A stretch of 10,426 nt of DNA, from positions 1 through 10,426 of the forward strand of contig JAERRP010000842.1 of assembly GCA_016735415.1 (NCBI GenBank), read 5' to 3'. How positions within the stretch are numbered: the first letter of the stretch is position 1; every line of letters begins with the position of its first letter. The notes under the pieces are model-generated. The model was not told where the DNA came from, did no database searches, and saw only the letters and a program-made list of their open reading frames with translations. Source of the stretch: Desulfobacterales bacterium. Its GTDB lineage: Bacteria; Desulfobacterota; Desulfobacteria; Desulfobacterales; UBA5852. Of the stretch, positions 1 through 6,604 are shown one piece after another. The position numbers and the translations under genes were made by a program.

Positions 1-55
1 ATGATAAAGATAGGCGTAAGAATGATTCTTAAGCTGGTAATTAGGTTGGGGACTG

Positions 56-214
56 TCATTTGACCTCAATCAATATCGTTCCTTCTTCAGTCAGACTATG
101 ATCCAGTAAAAAAGGCCGATTCGCATGGTTCAGGACCCTTTCCATGAATTTATTTTCATCGCCCTTGAATTGAACCTCAATGGATATTGAATCCTTTTTG
201 ACCCGGGTCTGAAA
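56..214 (-). other. Out-of-frame C-terminal tail of the vWA lipoprotein gene
   Basis: Read on the minus strand in the -1 frame relative to the vWA gene, this stretch gives about 50 residues, from QTRVKKDSISIEV to GTILIEVK, ending in TGA at 56-58. It alternates hydrophobic and charged residues like beta strands and a helix, unlike the in-frame tail. Adding one T to the T-run (A-run at 212-214 on the plus strand) joins it smoothly after DPRQYF. This is either a true one-base deletion that alters the gene's end or a sequencing or assembly error; the sequence alone cannot say which. Confidence 0.6.
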
Positions 215-762
215 TACTGGCGCGGATCGATATTGTCGCTGCGCAGTTTGGTGACGTTCAAGGCGATGGTCTGGCAGCCTTTCATTTCCAGGGGGAAGTT
301 GCGGATGTGGCCCTTGACCAGGTCTTCCTTCAGATCTGAGAAAAGAAGGATGTATTTATGGCCGGCGCCGGTTTCATTCAGATATTGGACCGCCTGGACC
401 ACGCCGCCGGTGATGTCGGTGTGGGCACTGCCTTTGGACTGGACGATGAAGCGATCGATCTTGTCCCGGAAAAGACGTTTCTGTCTGGTGGCTACGGAGG
501 GGCGCCGGTCGAAGGTCACCTTGGCGATAATATCCTTCTCGCTGAAGCTGCCGCTGTCGATCCGGGCCACGGCCAGGGAATCACCGGGCTCAAAGGTCCC
601 TAGAAGATAACTGATAATGGCCCGGGCCTTGTCGATTTCGGCTTTATAGGTCCCGGAGGTATCCAGCAGCAGAAAAACGCTGCGGGCACGGCTGGTGGTA
701 TCGGCACAGCCGCCGCTCAGCAGGATGATGCCGATCAGGACGATCAGGAAGGGTTTTTTCAT
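130..762 (-). CDS. vWA-domain lipoprotein, C-terminus frameshifted
   Basis: Small secreted protein with a von Willebrand A (vWA)-like fold. Residues 1-18 form a lysine-led hydrophobic signal ending in a loose lipobox (SGG before Cys19), so it is probably a lipoprotein; Ala and Asp follow the Cys. The metal-binding MIDAS pattern is visible: Asp34, Ser36 and Thr38 in LLLDTSGTY, a TDITGG threonine near residue 116, and the aspartate of LFSDLKED near residue 143. The ATG has a good ribosome site (GGAGGAAA) and overlaps the upstream stop as ATGA, so both genes are translated together. The reading frame as it stands gives 210 residues, but the last 20 or so look unlike protein. A protein-like continuation lies in the -1 frame down to base 56, so the real product was probably about 235 residues. 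A binding or structural partner of the membrane protein encoded just upstream is likely; no catalytic role is visible. The vWA call is firm and the function unknown. Confidence 0.8.
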   Translation of the reverse strand: MKKPFLIVLIGIILLSGGCADTTSRARSVFLLLDTSGTYKAEIDKARAIISYLLGTFEPGDSLAVARIDSGSFSEKDIIAKVTFDRRPSVATRQKRLFRDKIDRFIVQSKGSAHTDITGGVVQAVQYLNETGAGHKYILLFSDLKEDLVKGHIRNFPLEMKGCQTIALNVTKLRSDNIDPRQYFRPGSKRIQYPLRFNSRAMKINSWKGS

Positions 763-1883
763 GAGGTTTCCTCCGCCATGACTTCGACATCGGCCAGCGA
801 TTGCCGCAGGGCATGGATGTCCGCCGCCAGGCGGTCGCGCATGAAGGCCAGGGAGGCTTCCACGCCGGCCATGATAAAGAGGATGGTAAAGGTGATCCAG
901 ACCATACGCCGCCGGGTGCGGTCGTCCATCTGACCGATGATGGGGAAAAGACGGGTGATGCGCAGGGACTCCATGAGGTAAAGCCCCATGGCCAGCTCCA
1001 CCAGGATTATCACCAGAGCGGCAACATCGGAGGTCTTGAAGGCCCCGATATAGCTCCCGCCGCCGACCATTTCCGACATGGGCAGGGCAATCAGGTTGAA
1101 ATTGATCACGGCCCCGCCAAAGGCGATCATGAGCACGAAACCGGCAATGAAGAACTGGGTAGCGGCCGAAGACGTCAGCATGCGTTCGGCCTTGTCCGAC
1201 TGGTCCTGGATATCCTGGTATTCCTGCATGCGGTTATCGATGACCTGCGCACGTTGATTCAGGCCGGAAAACCGCCTGGTGGCCTGGTCCAGCGTTTCCG
1301 TCAATCGACGCCACAGCGGCATCGTTTTGTGAAGAATGGCGTGCCGGTCGCTGGAAACACGACGGTAGTCTTCCAGGACGCTTTTATGCTGGCCGTTGAT
1401 GGTTTTGTGGATCTGCTCCAGGATGGCCGCCACCGAGGCATCCTTGGATGAAATTTTTCCCAGGGCGGTGATGGCATCCACCCAGGTGGGTACCGGTGGT
1501 GGTAGTTCGGCACTTTTCCGGTAGTCTTCGTCGATGCGGGTGATCTGGTCGGCCATGGAACGCTGCAGCATGGGATAGGTGCTGAGGTCGCGCTTGATGA
1601 CGTCTTCCACCCTTTGAAATTCTCGATCGACCACACGCTCGGTTGACGCCTTGCCCAGGCTGAAGAGGACTTCCTTATTGCGGGTGCGAATATGTTCGCT
1701 GGCCATCTGCGTTGACCGCGAAAGCAACCGTAGACCATTGTGAATGACGCGACTGAGAGAGAAGATCGAACGGTGGGCCGGTGTACGGGCCAGATACAGC
1801 AGAAATACGATCACCGTAATCCAGAAAAAGGCGGATAGAAGAGGTGTGCCGGGCCAGATGTTCAGCAGTTCCACAAGCGTCAT
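759..1883 (-). CDS. Four-helix membrane protein with long soluble middle region
   Basis: Integral membrane protein of 374 residues that I cannot assign to a named family. One hydrophobic helix lies near residues 15-32, followed by a largely helical, charged region (about 35-240, with coiled-coil-like stretches at 60-125 and 155-235 and a proline-rich PPPVPTW break near 128-134). Three more helices follow near 241-266, 286-306 and 327-347, then a short charged tail. The start is set by a strong ribosome site (GGGGGAGG, five bases before ATG at 1883). The frame stays open to 2198 upstream, but that part lacks such a site and reads poorly. It overlaps the vWA lipoprotein gene by four bases, so the two products are probably made in a fixed ratio and may form a membrane-anchored complex. 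A scaffold or sensor role is only inference. Confidence 0.8.
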   Translation of the reverse strand: MTLVELLNIWPGTPLLSAFFWITVIVFLLYLARTPAHRSIFSLSRVIHNGLRLLSRSTQMASEHIRTRNKEVLFSLGKASTERVVDREFQRVEDVIKRDLSTYPMLQRSMADQITRIDEDYRKSAELPPPVPTWVDAITALGKISSKDASVAAILEQIHKTINGQHKSVLEDYRRVSSDRHAILHKTMPLWRRLTETLDQATRRFSGLNQRAQVIDNRMQEYQDIQDQSDKAERMLTSSAATQFFIAGFVLMIAFGGAVINFNLIALPMSEMVGGGSYIGAFKTSDVAALVIILVELAMGLYLMESLRITRLFPIIGQMDDRTRRRMVWITFTILFIMAGVEASLAFMRDRLAADIHALRQSLADVEVMAEETS

Positions 1884-1888
1884 AAGAA

Positions 1889-1896
1889 CCTCCCCC
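1889..1896 (-). promoter_or_regulatory. Ribosome binding site fixing the 1883 start
   Basis: GGGGGAGG on the minus strand, five bases before the ATG at 1881-1883. It decides between this ATG and the longer open frame that reaches 2198. Confidence 0.75.
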
Positions 1897-1966
1897 GGTT
1901 GCAGCGAACCGGTTGACAGTGAATGGCAGAAAGTTTTTTTCCAGAAAAGGTCGGTTCGAAAACAAA

Positions 1967-1987
1967 GCCACCCGCTAAGCGGGTGGC
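1967..1987. repeat. Perfect hairpin, REP/IS200-type or terminator-like
   Basis: The arms GCCACCCGC and GCGGGTGGC are perfectly complementary around a three-base loop. On the minus strand the hairpin is followed by TTTGTTTT, so it could act as an intrinsic terminator or attenuator about 85 bases before the membrane-protein start. The compact GC-rich palindrome also resembles hairpins found at IS200/IS605-family ends and in REP elements. No transposase gene is present in the window, so only a solo hairpin can be claimed. Confidence 0.6.
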
Positions 1988-2003
1988 CGGCCATCATCAT
2001 AGG

Positions 2004-2020
2004 AACAATTTGTGTGCCAA
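2004..2020 (-). promoter_or_regulatory. Weak sigma-54-like promoter candidate
   Basis: On the minus strand, TTGGCAC, then a short spacer, then TTGT. The -24 element matches sigma-54 consensus well and the spacing is right, but the usual GC of the -12 element is GT. It lies about 120 bases before the membrane-protein gene and upstream of the hairpin at 1967-1987. No activator-binding repeats were recognised nearby. Confidence 0.22.
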
Positions 2021-2541
2021 CCGGGTACCAAAGGCGGTTAGTGAAGCAGAACATCCGCAAACTTCCTGATATCAATATAAAATTAGAAATTGTTTTCCAT
2101 GGAGGGAATTGCAACATAAAATGATGATGGTAAATTTGTGCGAAAGGATATTCGCGCGTGCACTTTTTTGTTACAGCATGAGCACCCTCAGGGCTCACGA
2201 CAAAATAATTTCACATTTACGTACCGATGCATCCCGTCGGGCACCTCAAGTTTGAAAAGGGCAAACTGATTTTTGCTCAAACCCTTAACGTGTTGAAGGT
2301 CTGCAAACCTGTTTTTTACTTCCTGTGGTAGTACAGCAGGGCTTTGGGCAGTTCGTATGATCTGTCAATTTCTTAAGTACGTCAGCGGTATTCGGCAAGG
2401 GGGCATGGGTTCGGAGCCCGGAATGGGGGGACATGATGCCGGCCGGAAGAGGCCCTGTTCATTTTATTCCTACCGGCGGGCTCTATCTATCGATCGGCGT
2501 TCGGCTGTCGCGACCCTGATCGGACGGCCCCGAATCTTTTC
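2021..2541. other. Long intergenic stretch without a supported gene
   Basis: About 520 bases between divergent genes. Several short open frames exist on both strands, but none has a ribosome site plus convincing protein character. A minus-strand frame at 2188-2364 reads as protein-like for 58 codons yet has no good start codon. Small AT-rich inverted repeats occur near 2249-2290 (for example AGTTTG paired with CAAACT). The stretch may hold decayed coding sequence or an unrecognised regulatory RNA; I cannot support either. Confidence 0.4.
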
Positions 2542-2570
2542 TTGAAAAACCCTCCGCATCTGAGTATGAA
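2542..2570 (+). promoter_or_regulatory. Sigma-70-like promoter for the alpha-barrel gene
   Basis: A -35 box TTGAAA (2542-2547) and a -10 box TATGAA (2565-2570) are separated by 17 bases, the optimal spacing, in an otherwise GC-rich region. Transcription would start near 2577, giving a leader of about 35 bases before the ATG at 2613. Confidence 0.5.
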
Positions 2571-2612
2571 TGCTCTTTTAAACGAATACTAAGGACTGGA
2601 TCTGGAGCGGGC

Positions 2613-3644
2613 ATGAATTTTCCGGGCTACAAGTACAAGCGGGATTTGTCGATCGACACCGACGCACTGGTGGGGCTGATTGCGGCCAGCCAACGGACGA
2701 ATGGGGAAATCCCGTGGTGTGCGGGGCAGAAAACCGACCCTTGGGCCCATGTCGAAGCCGCCATGGGACTCACGATCGGAGGGCGCTACGAGGCGGCCCG
2801 CCGGGCATTCCAGTGGCTTCAGACAACGCAGTTGACCGATGGCAGCTGGTATGCGGCCTATCTGGACGGTGTGCCCCGGGACCGGACCCGTGACAGTAAT
2901 CTGACCGCTTATATTGCGGTCGGCCTTTATCACTATTACCGGGTGACCGGCGACGAGGATTTTATCGTGGCGCTATGGCCCACCATGGCCCGTGCCATGG
3001 ATTTTGCCGTTGGTCTGCAGACGGCGGAGGGATCGATTTGCTGGGCCCTCGATCCCGACGGCAAGGTCGATCCCATGGCGCTTTTAACCGGCTCCAGTTC
3101 GATCTACATGAGCCTTAATTGCGCGCTGGCCCTGGCGCGCCTCCTGGGGAAATCACAACCGAACTGGGATGCGGCCCGGGACAAGCTGGCCCGGGCCATT
3201 CGGCATAAACGTCCGCTGTTCAACATGACCAAATCCCGTTTTTCGATGGACTGGTTTTATCCGGTCCTGACCGGGGTCCTCACCGGTGGCGACGCTCGCC
3301 GGCGCATTGATAAATACTGGAAGAAATTTGTCGTGGAAGGCCTGGGGGTTCGCTGTGTTTTCGACGAACCCTGGGTGACCGTGGCCGAAACCTGCGAACT
3401 GGTACTGGCGCTTACGGCCATGGGACATACCGAACTGGCCGGCATTGTTTTTGGATGGATCAGCGACAAATGCTTCGAAGACGGCACCTACTGGTGCGGT
3501 TTTACCTTTCCGGATATGGTCATCTGGCCTGAAGAGAAAATCACCTGGACCAATGCCGTCGTGCTGATGGCGCTGGACGCCCTTTTCCAGCTGACACCGG
3601 CCCACGACCTCTTCAGCCCCGGTTTCGGGCGCGGCCGCCGTTAG
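2613..3644 (+). CDS. Prenyltransferase/squalene-cyclase-like alpha-barrel protein
   Basis: A 343-residue protein without signal peptide or membrane helices, built from repeated helix pairs separated by Gly/Trp-rich turns. Examples are GEIPW and DPWAHVEAAMGL (31-53), TDGSWYAAY (75-83), a central helix pair at 95-135, and EDGTYWCGF through WTNAVVLMALDAL (289-324). This is the pattern of the six-hairpin/terpenoid-cyclase-like superfamily often named prenyltransferase. Length is normal for that group. The DXDD or DDXXD motifs of true terpene cyclases or prenyl synthases are not evident, so it may instead act on or bind a glycan. The conserved Asp and Trp at the repeat turns could line the barrel mouth. 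A short GGAG lies before the ATG. It is followed 129 bases later by an acyltransferase on the same strand, suggesting shared work on a surface sugar or lipid. The fold is likely; the reaction is unknown. Confidence 0.85.
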   Translation: MNFPGYKYKRDLSIDTDALVGLIAASQRTNGEIPWCAGQKTDPWAHVEAAMGLTIGGRYEAARRAFQWLQTTQLTDGSWYAAYLDGVPRDRTRDSNLTAYIAVGLYHYYRVTGDEDFIVALWPTMARAMDFAVGLQTAEGSICWALDPDGKVDPMALLTGSSSIYMSLNCALALARLLGKSQPNWDAARDKLARAIRHKRPLFNMTKSRFSMDWFYPVLTGVLTGGDARRRIDKYWKKFVVEGLGVRCVFDEPWVTVAETCELVLALTAMGHTELAGIVFGWISDKCFEDGTYWCGFTFPDMVIWPEEKITWTNAVVLMALDALFQLTPAHDLFSPGFGRGRR

Positions 3645-3654
3645 CCATTCTCAG

Positions 3655-3687
3655 GCGGGATCTTTCGGTTTTGAAGGGTCCTCCCGC
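3655..3687 (+). terminator. Imperfect hairpin after the alpha-barrel gene
   Basis: The arms GCGGGA and TCCCGC, extended by TCTTTC with GAAGGG (two G-T pairs) across a three-base bulge, can fold just after the stop codon. No T-run follows, so it is at most a weak terminator or a 3'-end stabiliser between this gene and the acyltransferase. Confidence 0.25.
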
Positions 3688-3773
3688 GCACTGACGGTAT
3701 TTCGCCTGCCAAAGATAGAAAAGAAACCACCCCGGGGTGCATATTCCCCTGTGATTCCTGAGCGGTTGTTGAA

Positions 3774-4496
3774 ATGCGAAGAGATCATCGCCCATACGGC
3801 ATCAAAAAACTTCATCGGCGCTGGCAGAAGTTTTATGTCCGGCGATTCTTAAAACCCCAGTTCGAGCGTCTGGGGCCTGGGGGGCATTTTATGCGGCCTT
3901 GGTTTGTGGAGCTTTTCGGGGCGCCGATCGAACTGGGGCGGTATGCCACGGTGATCGCCTGTAATGATGCGCGGGTGCGCTTCTGTGTCTGGCCAACGCA
4001 TGAAGGACGGGGGGGGGTGATCCGTATCGGTGACTATAGTCTGATCTGCCCCGGTGTGCGCATCAGCGCGACCCACCGCGTGGTGATCGGCCACAGCGTG
4101 ATGATGGCCAACGGCGTTTACCTGACGGATTCGGACTGGCACGATCTTTACGATCGTACAGCCCCCGGGAAGAGTGCCCCCATCGAAATTGCCGACAATG
4201 TCTGGCTGGGTGACAGCGTCATCGTTTGCAAAGGGGTGCATATCGGAGTCAACAGTATCATCGGGGCCGGCGCCGTGGTCGTGGAAGATGTGCCCCCCGA
4301 TGTGGTGGCCGCCGGTAATCCGGCCCGCGTTGTCAAAAAACTGGATCGCGGACGCCACATCACCCCACGACGGGACTGGTTTGCCGATCCCGCCAGGCTG
4401 CAGCGGGATTTTCAGGTCTGGGATCGGGCTTTGCTGCAGGGCAATACCCTGGCGGGCTGGATGCGCTATCTGGTCCGCCCCACCCGCAACGACTAG
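3774..4496 (+). CDS. Left-handed beta-helix acyltransferase (acetyltransferase-like)
   Basis: A 240-residue hexapeptide-repeat transferase that probably moves an acetyl or other acyl group from a CoA or ACP donor onto a sugar or lipid hydroxyl. Hexad repeats (I-G-D/N patterns) begin near residue 82 (VIRIGDYSLICPGVRIS). They are interrupted by the loop LTDSDWHDLYDR (117-128), whose His123 is the likely catalytic base, and resume at 137-170 (IEIADNVWLGDSVIV through GAGAVVVEDV). The run ends with the family hallmark AAGNPARVVKKL (179-190). A basic N-terminal stretch and a 50-residue C-terminal extension flank the helix. An in-frame stop lies just before this ATG, so no longer start exists; the ribosome site is weak, which suggests coupling to upstream transcription. 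It follows the alpha-barrel gene on the same strand and is terminated at 4603-4636. The family is sure and the acceptor unknown. Confidence 0.92.
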   Translation: MRRDHRPYGIKKLHRRWQKFYVRRFLKPQFERLGPGGHFMRPWFVELFGAPIELGRYATVIACNDARVRFCVWPTHEGRGGVIRIGDYSLICPGVRISATHRVVIGHSVMMANGVYLTDSDWHDLYDRTAPGKSAPIEIADNVWLGDSVIVCKGVHIGVNSIIGAGAVVVEDVPPDVVAAGNPARVVKKLDRGRHITPRRDWFADPARLQRDFQVWDRALLQGNTLAGWMRYLVRPTRND

Positions 4497-4602
4497 GTTT
4501 GACCGACAACGGGCCGGCCGCCTGACGCCGCCCGGGACGAATTCTTCCTGCGGCCTGATCCCCAGGCACAGCATCACTCCCGTCGTTACCGGGCGGATAT
4601 CG

Positions 4603-4636
4603 AAAAGCCCCGATGGATTGATCCATCGGGGCTTTT
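4603..4636. terminator. Bidirectional intrinsic terminator
   Basis: A perfect 15-base stem (AAAAGCCCCGATGGA with TCCATCGGGGCTTTT) around a TTGA loop. It lies between convergent transcripts, the acyltransferase on the plus strand and aapP on the minus strand (stop at 4658). Each strand ends in TTTT after a GC-rich stem, so it can stop both. Confidence 0.93.
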
Positions 4637-4657
4637 AATCTTCCCGCCAAAAATGAT

Positions 4658-5431
4658 TTAGAGGATCTGGCTCAAAAAGAGTTTGGTGCGCTCGTGCCGG
4701 GGATTGTTAAAGAAGTCTTCCGGGTTATTGGCTTCCACGATCTGGCCGTAATCCATGAACAGCACCCGGTGGGCCACGCTCTTGGCAAAACCCATCTCAT
4801 GGGACACGACGATCATGGTCATGCCTTCCCGGGCCAGATCGATCATAACATCGAGAACTTCTTTGATCATTTCAGGGTCCAGGGCCGAGGTCGGCTCGTC
4901 GAAGAGCATCACCTTGGGGGCCATGCACAGGCTGCGGGCGATGGCCACCCGCTGCTGCTGGCCGCCGTAGAGCTGGCCGGGATATTTTTGGGCCTGCTCG
5001 GCGATGCGGACTTTTTCCAGGGTTTGCATGGCGGTTTCTTCGGCTTCCTTACGCGGCACCTTGCGTACCCAGATCGGGCCCAGGGTCAGGTTGTCGAGGA
5101 TGGTCAGATGCGGGAAGAGGTTGAAATGCTGGAACACCATCCCGACTTCGGCACGGACCTTCTCGATATTCTTAAGGTTATTGGTCAACTCGATGCCGTC
5201 GACCACAATCTGTCCGCGCTGATGTTCTTCCAGACGGTTGATGCAGCGGATCAGCGTGGACTTTCCCGACCCCGAGGGTCCGCAGATGACAATGCGCTCC
5301 TGGCGGCCGACCTTGAGATTGATATCTTTGAGCACATGGAAATCACCGAACCATTTGTGCATGTCGACGATTTCAATAATGAGATCTTCAATCTTGTCGT
5401 TGCCGGAGACCGGCTGGGCGTGCTGGCTCAT
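4658..5431 (-). CDS. aapP: General L-amino-acid ABC importer, ATP-binding subunit
   Basis: Cytoplasmic ATPase of the polar amino-acid importer family (AapP/BztD/GlnQ type), which drives uptake through AapQ and AapM. In the 257-residue form the domain order is complete: Walker A GPSGSGKS (51-58), Q-loop Gln101 in [11 protein letters not shown], signature 154-158, Walker B VMLFDE (174-179), D-loop SALD (182-185) and switch His211 in SHEMGF. The signature reads LYGGQ where nearly all relatives have LSGGQ; one base (TCC to TAC) would explain it. Start: ATG at 5431, with AGAGAAG six bases upstream and a length typical of the family. The frame is open to a TTG at 5500 that would overlap the aapM stop, and an ATG at 5461 is also possible. 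It is the last gene of the aap operon and ends just before a strong terminator. The assignment is firm; the start is less so. Confidence 0.95.
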   Translation of the reverse strand: MSQHAQPVSGNDKIEDLIIEIVDMHKWFGDFHVLKDINLKVGRQERIVICGPSGSGKSTLIRCINRLEEHQRGQIVVDGIELTNNLKNIEKVRAEVGMVFQHFNLFPHLTILDNLTLGPIWVRKVPRKEAEETAMQTLEKVRIAEQAQKYPGQLYGGQQQRVAIARSLCMAPKVMLFDEPTSALDPEMIKEVLDVMIDLAREGMTMIVVSHEMGFAKSVAHRVLFMDYGQIVEANNPEDFFNNPRHERTKLFLSQIL

Positions 5432-5496
5432 GGTATACTTCTCTTGCGTTGCGGGTTGCATGGGCGGTGATCGATCCGGCCTTAACCACCCCGGAT

Positions 5497-6597
5497 TCAA
5501 TAACCGGTGTCCAGATCGCGTTCAATCTTGCGGCTGAAGCTGGACAGGTAATAACAGCAAACAAAATAAATCAGGGCGATAAAAATATAGGCCTCGGCCG
5601 AAAACCCCATCCATTCCGGATTTCCCAGGACGGCCTGGGTGGTTTTCAAAAGGTCGTAGAGCGCGATGATCACGACCAGGGAAGTGTCCTTGAAGGCCGA
5701 TATCAAAACACTGACCGAGGGGGGAATAACGATTTTAAGGGCCTGGGGCAGGATGATCAGCCGCATGGTCTGGTAGTAGTTCAGCCCCAGCGATTCGGCG
5801 GCCTCGTACTGGCCCTGCGCGATGCCCTGGACCCCGCCGCGTACCACCTCGGGAACGTAGGCGGCCGTGAAGAGAATAATCGCCACCTGGGCCCGCAGGA
5901 TTTTATTGACCGTCACCCCTTCGGGCAAAAAAAGCGGGAAGACCACCGAGGACATGAAAAGAAGGCTGATCAGGCGCACCCCCCGAATCAGTTCGATGTA
6001 GACCACACACAGGGACCGAATCGCCGGCAGGCGGGTCTGGCGCCCAAGGGCCAGAAGGATGCCCAGGGGGTAGGCCGCCGTCAGTCCGAAAACCGACAGC
6101 AGGAGCGTCAGCGGCAAGCCGCCCCATTGGGTGCTCTCGACCGGAGCCAGGCCGAAGAGCCCGCCCTTCATCAACAGGCCCATGACCGCAAGCCCTGCCA
6201 GCCAGTAATAAAGGAGTGATTTTTTCCAGTTGCGGCGGAACTGGCTGTAGATCAGGAGGCCGACCAGGAAGACGACCGCCAGCCCGGGGCGCCACTGGTC
6301 GGCATAGGGATAAAAACCGAACATGATGAAGCGAATGTTGTGCGGGATAATCGACCAGCAGGCGCCGCTGTCCGCGTCCAGGCATTCTTTGCCGGAGGCC
6401 ATCCAGAGGCTGTCGATAAAAGCCCAGCGGATAAAAGGCGGAATGGTGGTCCAGAGCAGGTAAAGAATCGCGATCGTCAGAAGCGAGTTGAACCACGAGC
6501 TGAAGAGATTGGTTCTGAGCCATCCCAGAACGCCGACGCTGGCGGTCGGTGGTTTGAGCTCTTCCACGGGTTGTTTGTCGGGGTGTTCTTCTGCCAT
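5497..6597 (-). CDS. aapM: General L-amino-acid ABC importer, permease subunit
   Basis: Inner-membrane channel subunit of 366 residues that pairs with AapQ. A cytoplasmic N-terminus (1-30) precedes helices near 36-56, 104-118, 128-144, 160-184, 198-224, 236-256, 293-313 and 333-353. Between the first two helices is a periplasmic loop with [10 protein letters not shown] (72-81), typical of AapM. The EAA loop that docks on the ATPase is clear: [11 protein letters not shown] followed by [15 protein letters not shown] (262-293). One departure from the family is RGVRLI (205-210), where the conserved form is RGVPLI or RGTPL. The ATG at 6597 lies seven bases after the aapQ stop, so the two are co-transcribed and probably translationally coupled; no strong ribosome site is seen. 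The assignment to AapM rather than AapQ rests on the [10 protein letters not shown] loop and on gene order. Confidence 0.94.
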   Translation of the reverse strand: MAEEHPDKQPVEELKPPTASVGVLGWLRTNLFSSWFNSLLTIAILYLLWTTIPPFIRWAFIDSLWMASGKECLDADSGACWSIIPHNIRFIMFGFYPYADQWRPGLAVVFLVGLLIYSQFRRNWKKSLLYYWLAGLAVMGLLMKGGLFGLAPVESTQWGGLPLTLLLSVFGLTAAYPLGILLALGRQTRLPAIRSLCVVYIELIRGVRLISLLFMSSVVFPLFLPEGVTVNKILRAQVAIILFTAAYVPEVVRGGVQGIAQGQYEAAESLGLNYYQTMRLIILPQALKIVIPPSVSVLISAFKDTSLVVIIALYDLLKTTQAVLGNPEWMGFSAEAYIFIALIYFVCCYYLSSFSRKIERDLDTGY

Positions 6598-6604
6598 AGC
6601 CGGT

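Noticed and set aside
1884..2198. N-terminal extension of the membrane protein up to a GTG at 2198
   Set aside because: The extension reads unlike protein, spans the hairpin at 1967-1987, and lacks a ribosome site, whereas the ATG at 1883 has an excellent one.
2298..2317. Small plus-strand hairpin AGGT/ACCT followed by six T's
   Set aside because: A four-base stem is too weak for an intrinsic terminator, and no gene ends just upstream.
2357..2545. 62-codon plus-strand open frame in the intergenic region
   Set aside because: No ribosome site, Arg/Gly-rich without protein character, and it runs into the promoter of the next gene.
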